From the NCBI GenBank assembly GCA_050633465.1, contig JBOEGO010000017.1, positions 124,001 through 188,000 on the forward strand: a stretch of 64,000 bases of DNA. The letters run 5' to 3'. Numbering within the stretch: position 1 is the stretch's first letter; each line of letters opens with the position of its first letter. This document shows, in pieces, positions 43,089 to 51,466 of the stretch. The notes beneath the pieces were generated by a model. It had not been told where the DNA came from and did no database searches. It saw only the letters and a program-made list of their open reading frames with translations. Position numbers and translations under genes: made by a program. This DNA comes from UBA3069 sp050633465. GTDB lineage: Bacteria; Pseudomonadota; Alphaproteobacteria; Rhodobacterales; Rhodobacteraceae.

Positions 43089-44123
43089 ATGACCAAATCC
43101 GACCCCACCAAACTGGACACAGACGCCGTTGAAAAATGGCTGACCGCGAATATGGACGGTTTCCAGGGCCCGATCGAGGCCGAGAAATTCAACGTGGGCC
43201 AATCCAACCCCACTTTCAAACTGACCACGCCCACCAAAACCTATGTGTTGCGGCGCAAACCCCCCGGTGTTCTGCTGAAATCTGCCCATGCGGTGGATCG
43301 CGAATTTCGCGTGCAAAAGGCGCTGTATGGCACCGACGTTCCGGTGACCAAGGTCCATGTGCTGTGCGAAGATGACAGCGTGATCGGATCGGCGTTTTAC
43401 GTGATGGATATGGTGGATGGCCGCCATTTCAACCTGCCCGACCTGCCCGAACTGGCACGCGAGAACCGCAGCGCGATTCAGGCAGAAATGGCCCGCGTTC
43501 TGGCCGCCATCCACAACGTCGATCTGGACACCACGGGCCTGTCGGATTACGGCCCCGAGGGCAATTATTACCGCCGCCAGATCGACCGCTGGACCAAGCA
43601 ATACCGCGCATCCGAAACCGATACGATCCCCGCGATGGAGGAGCTGATCACATGGCTGGATCAGAACATCCCCGAGGACGACGGCCAACGCACGCTGGCG
43701 CATGGCGATTACCGCATCGACAACATGCTGTTTGAAAAGGACAGCCCGCGCTGCGCCGCCGTGCTGGATTGGGAGCTGTCCACCACGGGCCACCCCTATG
43801 CCGATGTCGCCGCCGTGATCATGCAATGGTCCATGCCCCCCGGCCCCGACAGCCGCGGGCTGGCTGGTGTGGACCGCGCCGCGCAGGGGCTGCTGAGCGA
43901 TGACGAATTCGTGGCCGAATACTGCCGTTTGCGCGGGCTGGACGGGATCGACAAATTCGGGTTCTACCTAGCCTTCACCTTTTTCCGCATGGCGGGCATC
44001 ATTCAGGGCGTTTACAAACGGGCATTGGATGGCAATGCATCCAACCCCGAACGCGGCAAACAGATGGGCGCAGCCGTGCCCCGTTTCGCCGAGGCAGGCG
44101 TAAACGCCGCCCGCAGCGTATGA
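43089..44123 (+). CDS. phosphotransferase family protein (ACAD10/11 kinase-domain type)
   Basis: A 344-residue kinase-fold protein. The nucleotide loop region is FNVGQSNPTFKLTTPTKTYV with the Lys/Arg site VLRRKPPG; the catalytic loop is HGDYRIDNMLF and the metal site VLDWELSTTGHPYAD. These features match the kinase domain fused to acyl-CoA dehydrogenase in mammalian ACAD10/ACAD11 and the bacterial LvaA kinase of levulinate catabolism, which phosphorylate 4-hydroxyacyl-CoAs. An aminoglycoside kinase role is unlikely given the operon. Confidence 0.88.
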   Translation: MTKSDPTKLDTDAVEKWLTANMDGFQGPIEAEKFNVGQSNPTFKLTTPTKTYVLRRKPPGVLLKSAHAVDREFRVQKALYGTDVPVTKVHVLCEDDSVIGSAFYVMDMVDGRHFNLPDLPELARENRSAIQAEMARVLAAIHNVDLDTTGLSDYGPEGNYYRRQIDRWTKQYRASETDTIPAMEELITWLDQNIPEDDGQRTLAHGDYRIDNMLFEKDSPRCAAVLDWELSTTGHPYADVAAVIMQWSMPPGPDSRGLAGVDRAAQGLLSDDEFVAEYCRLRGLDGIDKFGFYLAFTFFRMAGIIQGVYKRALDGNASNPERGKQMGAAVPRFAEAGVNAARSV

Positions 44124-44545
44124 CACAAGGAAACACAGTGACCCAAGAGTTAGACCCCGCCCTGATCGAAGATCCCTATCCGCTGCAATCGCATATCGGG
44201 TTCAAAATCACCGCATGGAAACCCGATTACGCCCGGTTCGAACTGCCGCTGGAACCCTATCTGATGAACCGCTACGGCATCCCGCATGGTGGCGTTCATG
44301 CCATGATGCTGGACACAGTGATGGGGTTTGCGGGCTGTTACACCGGCGATCGCGACAAACCGCAACTGGGCATGACCCTGAACCTGAACGTCAATTTCGT
44401 GGGTCAGGCCAAGGGCAAACTGCTGATCGCCGAAGGCTGGCGCACGGGGGGCGGGCGCAAGACATTCTTTGCCGAGGCAAAGGTAACCGACGACCAAGGC
44501 AACAGCATTGCCACCGGCACTGGCGTGTTCCGCTACCGTTCGTAA
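44120..44545 (+). CDS. PaaI family thioesterase
   Basis: A 141-residue hotdog-fold thioesterase with NRYGIPHGGVHAMMLDTVMGFAG, the PaaI catalytic region. It overlaps the phosphotransferase gene by four bases (ATGA). Probably hydrolyses acyl-CoAs that cannot proceed, as an overflow valve for the operon. The alternative start six codons downstream (GTG) is less likely because of the overlap. Confidence 0.87.
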   Translation: MTQGNTVTQELDPALIEDPYPLQSHIGFKITAWKPDYARFELPLEPYLMNRYGIPHGGVHAMMLDTVMGFAGCYTGDRDKPQLGMTLNLNVNFVGQAKGKLLIAEGWRTGGGRKTFFAEAKVTDDQGNSIATGTGVFRYRS

Positions 44546-44623
44546 CGTCACGCGCCGCAGCGTCATGCTGGCAACAGGCCATCCCGCGGCTACGCTATTG
44601 TCAGACAATTGGAGGAGAACACC

Positions 44624-45652
44624 ATGATCGAACAGATGCACCGCGTGGCGCTGGCCCGTCGCCCCAATGGCGACCCCGTGCCCGAGGATTTCAGCCATGA
44701 GGCACAGCCGATGCCCACCCCCGGCGAGGGCGAAGTGTTGGTGCAGGTGACGCATATGTCGCTGGACCCCTACATGCGCGGCCGTATGGATGACGTGAAA
44801 TCCTATGCCGATCCCGTCCCGCTTGGCGGCACGATGGAGGCAGGCACCGTGGGCGTGGTGCTGCAATCCAACCATCCGCGTTTCGCTGCGGGTGATCTGG
44901 CCTTTGGTATGTTCGGCTGGGCCTCGCACGGGGTGTTGCCGGGCAACCAGCTGCGCAAACTCGACCCTGCGATGGGCAAACCGGAAACCGCGCTTGGCGT
45001 GTTGGGGATGCCCGGTTTCACCGCATGGGCCGGCATGACCGCCTATGGCAAAATGAAGGCCGGTGAAACGCTGGTCGTTGGCGCGGCCACCGGCCCTGTC
45101 GGGTCGATGGTGGGGCAACTGGCCAAACAGGCAGGCCTGCGCGTGATCGGCATCGCGGGTGGCGCGGACAAATGCAAAATCGCAGTGGATACATTCGGGT
45201 TTGACGCCTGCATCGACCACCGCGAAAACGCCACGGCCAAGGAAATGCAGGCCGTGCTGGCCGAACATTGCCCCGATGGCGTGGACATCTATTTCGAAAA
45301 CGTCGGTGGCCCGTCGCTTGGTGGGGTGCTGCCCCTGATGAACCTGCACGGGCGCATCATAGTCTGCGGCATGATCGCATGGTATAGCGGCGCAACCGAT
45401 GAAACCGGCTCCATGCCCCTGCAAAAACTGTGGCGCATGGCGCTGGTGAAACGCCTGACCATTCAGGGCCTTTTGCAAACCGATCACGTCAGCCGTTTCG
45501 GCGAATTCCTGAAAGAGGTCGGCCCCAAGGTCGCATCCGGTGAAATCGCCTATATCGAAGACGTGGCCGAAGGGCTGGAAAACGCACCAACCGCGTTTAT
45601 GGGCCTGCTCAAGGGCAAAAACCGCGGCAAGCAGATCGTCAAGATCGCCTGA
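44624..45652 (+). CDS. NADPH-dependent enal/enone reductase (CurA/PTGR-type MDR)
   Basis: A 342-residue MDR reductase. The N-terminal MSLDPYMRGRMDDVKSY and the Rossmann motif GAATGPVGSMVGQLAKQAG are hallmarks of the leukotriene B4 dehydrogenase/curcumin reductase branch, which reduces alpha,beta-unsaturated carbonyls. No zinc ligands. The ATG at 44624 is preceded by GGAGGAG. It lies 78 bases after the thioesterase and ends with a strong terminator, so it is either the last gene of the operon or separately transcribed. Confidence 0.88.
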   Translation: MIEQMHRVALARRPNGDPVPEDFSHEAQPMPTPGEGEVLVQVTHMSLDPYMRGRMDDVKSYADPVPLGGTMEAGTVGVVLQSNHPRFAAGDLAFGMFGWASHGVLPGNQLRKLDPAMGKPETALGVLGMPGFTAWAGMTAYGKMKAGETLVVGAATGPVGSMVGQLAKQAGLRVIGIAGGADKCKIAVDTFGFDACIDHRENATAKEMQAVLAEHCPDGVDIYFENVGGPSLGGVLPLMNLHGRIIVCGMIAWYSGATDETGSMPLQKLWRMALVKRLTIQGLLQTDHVSRFGEFLKEVGPKVASGEIAYIEDVAEGLENAPTAFMGLLKGKNRGKQIVKIA

Positions 45653-45671
45653 TTGCTCTGGCAACCTGATC

Positions 45672-45698
45672 AAAGGGCGGCCCCGCGCCGCCCTTTTT
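45672..45698 (+). terminator. Rho-independent terminator ending the acyl-CoA operon
   Basis: AAAGGGCGGC (45672-45681) pairs with GCCGCCCTTT (45687-45696), loop CCCGC, followed by TT. A textbook intrinsic terminator twenty bases after the MDR stop. Confidence 0.92.
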
Positions 45699-45789
45699 CA
45701 GCCGTTGGGGGGGGTGCGTCGTCACATTGCGCCCCTATTTTTGAAACCGGTCAGGGTAGACCAGTGGCATCCGTCAAAGTTCGGGACAG

Positions 45790-46588
45790 ATGACAAAGAA
45801 ACCCGGATCGCCGAAAATCGGCAGATTCCGCCAGAAAATTTTGCTGCTCCCCCGAACACACGGAGTATCAGCAATGCCAGTATCAGGCACAACAGCGGCG
45901 GCTTTCCTCTCCTTCGACCAATTTCATATTGTTAACCTTACGGGCCGGTCGCCCGATCCCATTCGTAGCGCCGCCAGACGCATGTCCTGCGACCGCGAAG
46001 ACATCAAACACAACACAGCACTGAACCACATCTGCAAGGCGCTTGGATTCAATGGCGGTTTTGCGGGCTACAACAAAGAATGGCCGCGCCTTGAACAGTT
46101 TCTGTCGCAACAGGGGCTGAAACTGGACGGGTTGACGCAATTTGACAGCCCCTACCCGATCCACATCACGCCCACCCAAATCGCAGTCCGCCTGCTTAAA
46201 TCAGGGAAGGCCATACCTTTCCGCGTCTTTACTGGAACGGGCTGGGGCTGTGTCAGACCTGATCACCACTGGCGCGTTTCGCGATTTCATGCTGCGGCAG
46301 AACCCCGAATACGCGGCCTATCGCCCCGACCGACCGGATCAGGACATGGCAGGCTGGCCCTTTTTTCAGACAACATCGGATGGGGTGCGCTGCATCAGGG
46401 CATGCGATGTGGGCGAGTTGTTGTTGAAACCCGGCGCTGTCATCAACACGCTGCATCTTGGCGCGATCTGCGCGGCATCGGAACATGTGTATGACATGCA
46501 TCCCAGCAATTTCGGCGCGTGGAAAGGGTGGCGGTTCTGCTTTCGACTTGTCTATGACCTGCCCGATAACGGGGCATCGCGCAGCTGA
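45790..46588 (+). pseudogene. hypothetical gene broken by a +1 frame change
   Basis: Two plausible protein segments lie in adjacent frames. Frame A (from 45790, possibly from the ATG at 45874) encodes SFDQFHIVNLTGRSPDPIRS and KHNTALNHICKALGFNGGFA; it looks real until about 46230. Frame B then reads SDLITTGAFRDFMLRQNPEY and YDMHPSNFGAWKGWRFCF to the stop at 46588. Together they would be a soluble protein of about 240-265 residues. I do not recognise the family. A sequencing error, a recent mutation, or two overlapping genes are all possible; no classic slippery heptamer is seen. Confidence 0.5.
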
Positions 46589-46650
46589 CAAGCGCGGAGG
46601 CTCCCGCCGACTTGGCGCGCATCAAAGATACGCCCCCCGTAGTTGGGCAT

Positions 46651-46674
46651 GGCCCGGGGCTGACGCCCCGGGCC
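46651..46674. other. perfect GC hairpin upstream of the cobalamin riboswitch
   Basis: GGCCCGGGGC (46651-46660) and GCCCCGGGCC (46665-46674) form a 10-base stem with loop TGAC. It is followed by GAAGAGTATTGCG, faintly like the GGAGTATTTTT repeat family. It sits between the broken gene and the riboswitch and may end read-through from upstream. The remaining 186 bases before the riboswitch hold nothing else I can name. Confidence 0.55.
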
Positions 46675-46774
46675 GAAGAGTATTGCGTTTACCCTGTCAC
46701 AACACCGCAAGAGCGACCAAGGCCCGATGCGAAACCGTTTGCTATTTTTCGACGACTCGGTTACCCGAAAACGG

Positions 46775-46955
46775 CTTTGGTCCGGGTGTTCACGCGCCCG
46801 GTGAAAAGGGAATTCGGTGCGGCTTTTGGGCTTACTCCGGAACTGCCCCCGCAACTGTAGGCGGATAGCGATGTCGGTAATTGCCACTGTGACTGCGGTC
46901 ATGGGAAGGCCCGACAAAGCGATGACCCGCAAGTCAGGAGACCTGCCAGAGTGAT
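46775..46955 (+). ncRNA. cobalamin riboswitch
   Basis: The conserved elements occur in order: a P3/P4 region starting near TCCGGGTGTTCACGCGCCCG, the GGTGAAAAGGGAATTCGGTG strand, the central ACTGCCCCCGCAACTGTA, the GGGAAGGCC arm, and the B12 box AAGTCAGGAGACCTGCC at 46931-46947. It senses adenosylcobalamin or related corrinoids and turns down the downstream transport operon when cofactor is plentiful. The next gene is a TonB receptor, the commonest target of this RNA. Confidence 0.95.
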
Positions 46956-47043
46956 CACCTTGTTCGTACGCGGGGCGCGTATCGGGCTGCGGGCCTAACC
47001 GTAGTGGTGACGAAACTCACCGTTTGCGGACCGGCCGAAATAC

Positions 47044-47097
47044 CCTGTCCAATGACACAAATACAGCTTTGTCCGGTATTTTCCGGACATGGACAGG
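47044..47097 (+). promoter_or_regulatory. leader hairpin that can mask the btuB Shine-Dalgarno
   Basis: CCTGTCC (47044-47050) is complementary to GGACAGG (47091-47097), whose last bases begin the likely Shine-Dalgarno AGGA before the ATG at 47109. Inside is a second stem GTCCGG/CCGGAC (47071-47088). This nested structure between the riboswitch and the start codon is the probable expression platform, acting on translation. Confidence 0.6.
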
Positions 47098-47108
47098 ACA
47101 TTGATATA

Positions 47109-48911
47109 ATGAACAAAACCAGCCTCGCGACCGGCTTGACCCTGACCCTGTGCGCGACCAATTTGCGCGCCGAACCGGTCTATGATCTGCCCGAAATCAC
47201 CGTGACCGCCAACCAGACCGAAACCGATGCCGCCCGCAGCGGCACCACGGTCGAAGTGGTGACCGTACAGGAATTGAACCAATCCCCTGAAACCCGGCTG
47301 ATCGACACGCTGACCACCCTGCCCGGCGTCAGCCAGTCGTCGAACGGCGGTTTGGGCACCTCGGCCAACATCCGCATTCGCGGGCTTGGCGGGTCATATG
47401 TGCCGGTTCTGATCGACGGGATCGACGTGACCGACCCTGCGTCATCTGGCAACGGATTCGCATGGGGCGGGGTCACCAGCCTGGGCTATGGCCGGGTCGA
47501 GGTCCTGAAGGGGTCGCAATCCGCACGCTTTGGCATGGGGGCCATTGGCGGGGTGATCAACCTGCAATCCACCCGCGCCACCCAGGACGGAACCCATGTG
47601 CAATCGGTTCTGGAATACGGCAGCTTTAACACCCGCAAGGCCAGCTATGGCGTGACCTCGCGCAGTGAACGGGCCGAACTGGCGCTGACATTTTCCCATG
47701 TGCAGACCGACGGATTTTCCGCCAACTCTGCCGGAACCGAGGATGACGGATACAAATCCAACCAGCTGAACTTTTTCGCGGCTTATGATGTCAGCGACAA
47801 TTTCCGCATTGGTATCAACGGGTTCGTCGGCAAATCCGAGGGCGAGTTTGACGAATGGGGTGGCGACGGTGCCCTGCCCTATGACGAAACCAACGAATCC
47901 ACCATCAAAGGCCTGCGCCTGTTTGCCGATTTCACCACTGGCGCGGTCGATCACAAAATCGCGCTGTCCACCTATGAAACCGACCGCACATCATCGTCCA
48001 ACGGGTTCGACACACCATTCAATGGCAAACGCCAGAAGTTTGAATATCTGGGCAGCTATCAGGCCAATGACCGTTACACGCTGAACTTTGGCGTTGATCA
48101 CATGCGCGAGGAAACCACCGGCGCATCTGCCGACAACACCGGCGTATTCGGCGAAGCCCTGATCGCCCCGTCCGATGCGGTGGATATTGCGCTGTCGCTG
48201 CGCCACGACGAACATTCCGATTTCGGCGGGTTCAATTCGGCCCGCGTGGCGCTGTCATGGCGCATCCAGCCCGACCTGATCCTGCGCGCCTCGGCGTCCA
48301 ACGGGTTTCGCGCGCCCACGCTGTATCAGCTGACCAGCGTTTATGGCGATGCGACGTTCCAGCCTGAAACCTCGACCAGTTTCGATCTGGGTCTGGAAAA
48401 ACAGTTTGGCGCGGGTTTCGTCAAGGCAACGCTGTTTCACACCAATATCGACAACCAGATCTTTTTCGATGGTGGATCAACACGTTGCACCAGCGGCTTC
48501 GGTTGTTACGAGGTGCAGGATTTCACCAGCAAGGGCGTGGAATTGTCCGGTGCCTATGACATCACCGACCGCGTGACCCTGACCGGCAACTACACCTATA
48601 CCGATGCGCAGGATGCCACGGGTGCGCAGGCGTTGCGCGTGCCCAAACATGATTTCGAACTGGGTCTGGACGCGGCCATCACCGACCGTCTGACCATGGG
48701 TGTCAGCCTGAACCACGTCGCGGATCGCACCGATACAGTGGGCGCGGTGCCGGATTACACCGTGGTCAATCTGGGCGCGACCTATGACCTGAATGACAAT
48801 GCGCAGGTCTATCTGCGGGTCGAAAACCTGACCGACGAAGGATACGAAACAGCGGCGGGGTATTCCACCTCTGGCCGCGCAGCCTATTTCGGGCTTCGTG
48901 CCAATTTCTAA
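47109..48911 (+). CDS. btuB: TonB-dependent outer-membrane receptor, BtuB-like (cobalamin uptake)
   Basis: A 600-residue outer-membrane barrel. A signal peptide (to about residue 20) is followed by the TonB box PEITVTA, the plug domain (about 40-150: SSNGGLGTSANIRIRGLGGS, SQSARFGMGAIGGVINLQS) and a 22-strand-type barrel ending in an aromatic residue (AYFGLRANF). The riboswitch upstream and Btu genes downstream assign cobalamin or other corrinoids as ligand. Start is the ATG at 47109; the upstream in-frame extension overlaps the regulatory leader. Confidence 0.93.
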   Translation: MNKTSLATGLTLTLCATNLRAEPVYDLPEITVTANQTETDAARSGTTVEVVTVQELNQSPETRLIDTLTTLPGVSQSSNGGLGTSANIRIRGLGGSYVPVLIDGIDVTDPASSGNGFAWGGVTSLGYGRVEVLKGSQSARFGMGAIGGVINLQSTRATQDGTHVQSVLEYGSFNTRKASYGVTSRSERAELALTFSHVQTDGFSANSAGTEDDGYKSNQLNFFAAYDVSDNFRIGINGFVGKSEGEFDEWGGDGALPYDETNESTIKGLRLFADFTTGAVDHKIALSTYETDRTSSSNGFDTPFNGKRQKFEYLGSYQANDRYTLNFGVDHMREETTGASADNTGVFGEALIAPSDAVDIALSLRHDEHSDFGGFNSARVALSWRIQPDLILRASASNGFRAPTLYQLTSVYGDATFQPETSTSFDLGLEKQFGAGFVKATLFHTNIDNQIFFDGGSTRCTSGFGCYEVQDFTSKGVELSGAYDITDRVTLTGNYTYTDAQDATGAQALRVPKHDFELGLDAAITDRLTMGVSLNHVADRTDTVGAVPDYTVVNLGATYDLNDNAQVYLRVENLTDEGYETAAGYSTSGRAAYFGLRANF

Positions 48912-49746
48912 GGTCATAATGCTTGGTGTGGCCCTCGTTTTTGCGGGGGCCGCTGCCATGGCCGACACAGGCGCCGATACGCCCAAACGGGTTGTGTCGA
49001 TCAACCTTTGCACGGATCAACTGGCACTGATGCTGGCGGATAAGGGACAGTTGATTTCTGTCACCAAAATGAGTCAGGACCCGCGCAGTTCGGCCATGGC
49101 CGAGGCGGCAAATACCGTTCCCGCCAATGCCTCCCGCGCCGAAGAAGTATTTGCGATGAACCCCGATCTGGTGCTGGCGGGTGCCTATTCATCCTATGCG
49201 ACGGTGCAAATGCTGCAACGCCTTGGCGTGCGGGTCGAGGTGTTCAAGGCGGCATCCTCGATGGCGGAAATACGCAGCGGCATCACCCGCATGGGGGCCG
49301 TTCTGGGGCAACAGGACCGCGCCACCGAAATGCTGGCCGGTTTCGATGCCGAACTGGCGCGCCTGTCGGATGCCCCCGCACATCGCCCCCGCGCCGCGCT
49401 CTACTTCGCCAATGGCTATACCACGGGCGAGGCAACCCTGACCGGCCAGATCGTGCAGGCCGCCGGTTTCGCCAATATCTCTAGCGAGCAGGGGTTTGCC
49501 GCTGGCGGGTTTCTGCCGCTTGAAAAACTGGCGCTGACCAATCCCGATGTGGTGATCACCGGCCAGCCCTATCGCGGCGCATCCCGGGCCGAAGCAGTGA
49601 TGCACCACCCCGTGATCGAGCGCCTGAAATCCCGCGCCACCGTGGCCGCCATCACAGATCGCGATTGGGTCTGCGGCACGCCGTTTGTGTTGCGCGCCGT
49701 TGCTGAAATGCGCGATTTGCGCCTGTCGATGGAGCCAGCGAAATGA
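48898..49746 (+). CDS. btuF: cobalamin ABC transporter substrate-binding protein, BtuF-like
   Basis: A 282-residue periplasmic binding protein of the helical-backbone class. Signal peptide to about AAAMA, then KRVVSINLCTDQLALMLADKG, the BtuF-type opening, and two lobes joined by one long helix (about 145-165). The GTG start overlaps btuB by 14 bases; an ATG at 48919, with AAGG upstream, would shorten the signal peptide by seven residues and is possible. It hands corrinoids to BtuCD. Confidence 0.9.
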   Translation: MPISKVIMLGVALVFAGAAAMADTGADTPKRVVSINLCTDQLALMLADKGQLISVTKMSQDPRSSAMAEAANTVPANASRAEEVFAMNPDLVLAGAYSSYATVQMLQRLGVRVEVFKAASSMAEIRSGITRMGAVLGQQDRATEMLAGFDAELARLSDAPAHRPRAALYFANGYTTGEATLTGQIVQAAGFANISSEQGFAAGGFLPLEKLALTNPDVVITGQPYRGASRAEAVMHHPVIERLKSRATVAAITDRDWVCGTPFVLRAVAEMRDLRLSMEPAK

Positions 49747-50711
49747 GGCTGATGTTAGCCCTGTCTGCCCTTGTGCTGCTGTTGTTCGTGGGGTCGCTGA
49801 CGGTTGGCCCTGCGGGGTTTGGCGGGCTGTCCGCCCTGTGGGGCGGTGATGGGCCGATGCCCCTGATCATGCATGAAATCCGCCTGCCCCGTGCTTTGCT
49901 GGGGCTGATGATCGGGCTGTCACTGGGCCTGTCGGGCGCTGCGATGCAGGGCTATTTGCGCAACCCCTTGGCCGAACCGGGGCTGATCGGCGTGTCATCC
50001 ACGGCGGCGCTGGGTGCGGTGCTGGCGATCCACACCGGATTGGCAGGCGCATGGATGCTGGGCCTGCCGCTTGCCGCATTGGCGGGGGCAGTGATCGGCG
50101 TCGGGTTGATCCTGTTGCTGGCGGGGCCGCGTGGCGGATCGCTGACGCTGATCCTGGCGGGGATCGCCCTGTCGGCCATGGCGGCGGCGCTGACATCGCT
50201 GGTGCTGAACCTTGCGCCAAACCCATGGGCCGCGAATGAAATCATATTCTGGATGATGGGGTCACTGGCGGATCGGTCGATGACCCATGTCTGGCTGGCC
50301 TTGCCCCTGATGGTGGTTGGCTGGCTGTTGCTGGCCACCACGGGGCGCGGGTTGGATGCCCTGACACTGGGCGAGGACACAGCCGCCGCCATGGGTATCG
50401 ACATGCGCCGTTTGCGGCTGGTGCTGGTGTTTGGCACCGCCTGTGTGATCGGCGCGGGCGTGGCTGTCGCCGGGTCCATCGGCTTTGTCGGGCTGGTGGT
50501 GCCGCATCTGTTGCGCCCGCTGGTCCAGGCGCGGCCCTCGCATTTGTTGTGGGCCTCGGCGCTTGGCGGGGCGGCGATGGTTCTGGCAGCGGATATTGCC
50601 GTGCGGATCATGCTGCCCGATGGTGATTTGAAACTGGGCGTGCTGACAGCCCTTGTTGGTGCGCCACTGTTCCTGCACCTGATTTACAAAACCCGCAGGG
50701 GGCTGGCATGA
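49743..50711 (+). CDS. btuC: cobalamin ABC transporter permease, FecCD/BtuC family
   Basis: A 322-residue inner-membrane protein with about ten helices. Typical elements: EIRLPRALLGLMIGLSLGLSG, the GYLRNPLAEPGLIGVSSTAA motif, and VAGSIGFVGLVVPHLLRPLV, the coupling region contacting the ATPase. Overlaps both neighbours by four bases (ATGA). Confidence 0.94.
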   Translation: MRLMLALSALVLLLFVGSLTVGPAGFGGLSALWGGDGPMPLIMHEIRLPRALLGLMIGLSLGLSGAAMQGYLRNPLAEPGLIGVSSTAALGAVLAIHTGLAGAWMLGLPLAALAGAVIGVGLILLLAGPRGGSLTLILAGIALSAMAAALTSLVLNLAPNPWAANEIIFWMMGSLADRSMTHVWLALPLMVVGWLLLATTGRGLDALTLGEDTAAAMGIDMRRLRLVLVFGTACVIGAGVAVAGSIGFVGLVVPHLLRPLVQARPSHLLWASALGGAAMVLAADIAVRIMLPDGDLKLGVLTALVGAPLFLHLIYKTRRGLA

Positions 50712-51466
50712 CTGTTCTGTCACTGGATCATTTGTCGGTGCGCCTGCGTGAACGTGCCATTTTCAACGATGTGTCGCTTTCGGTGTCGCGTGGCGAATTT
50801 GTCGGCCTGATCGGGCCAAATGGCGCGGGCAAAACTACGCTGATGCGGGCCGCGCTGGGGCTGGTGCCGTTTTCGGGCGACAGCAGCCTTGCCGCCATGC
50901 CCCTGTTGCAACGCGCCCGCCACGCCGCATGGATGCCGCAAACCCGCGATATTGCATGGCCGGTGGATGTGGATACGCTGGTGATGCTGGGGCGGGTGCC
51001 GCATCTGTCGGCTGCCGCCCGCCCCACTGATACCGACCGCGCCGCCGTCGATGATGCCATTGCACGGATGGAGCTGGAGCCCTTCCGCCACCGCACCGTG
51101 ACCCGCCTGTCGGGCGGCGAACAGGCCCGCGCCCTGATCGCCCGCACGCTGGCGCAGGACACCCCCCTGTTGATGGCAGACGAACCCATTGCGGGGCTGG
51201 ATCCCGCGCATCAGATCGCCACGATGCAGGTATTTGCAGGGCTGGCAAACGAGGGCCGCGCCGTTATCACATCCCTGCACGATCTGGGTCTGGCCGCACG
51301 CCATTGCACCCGGCTGATCCTGCTGGGCAAGGGGGGCATCGCCGCCGATGGCCCGCCCGAAACCGTGCTAAGCCCCGAAAACCTGCGCGACATTTTCGGC
51401 CTGACCGCATGGTTTGAAAACACCGCCCAAGGGCCGGTTTTTCAACCGCTAAAGGTGATCAGATGA
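50708..51466 (+). CDS. btuD: cobalamin ABC transporter ATP-binding protein
   Basis: A 252-residue ATPase with Walker A GPNGAGKTT, signature LSGGEQARALIARTL, Walker B LLMADEPIAGLDP and switch His in SLHDLGLAARHC. It drives BtuC. Overlaps cbiZ by four bases. The nearest relatives include siderophore ATPases, but the operon fixes the role as corrinoid transport. Confidence 0.94.
   Translation: MTVLSLDHLSVRLRERAIFNDVSLSVSRGEFVGLIGPNGAGKTTLMRAALGLVPFSGDSSLAAMPLLQRARHAAWMPQTRDIAWPVDVDTLVMLGRVPHLSAAARPTDTDRAAVDDAIARMELEPFRHRTVTRLSGGEQARALIARTLAQDTPLLMADEPIAGLDPAHQIATMQVFAGLANEGRAVITSLHDLGLAARHCTRLILLGKGGIAADGPPETVLSPENLRDIFGLTAWFENTAQGPVFQPLKVIR

Noticed and set aside
43089..44123. Aminoglycoside resistance kinase
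   Set aside because: The fold is shared, but the ACAD10/11-like motifs and the acyl-CoA operon context argue for a metabolic kinase.
44150..45673. 507-residue minus-strand open frame
   Set aside because: Antisense to the thioesterase and MDR genes, which have ribosome sites and family motifs.
46142..46494. Programmed +1 frameshift in the unknown gene
   Set aside because: No classic slippery sequence, rare-codon pause or stimulatory stem is evident at the junction; mutation or sequence error is simpler.
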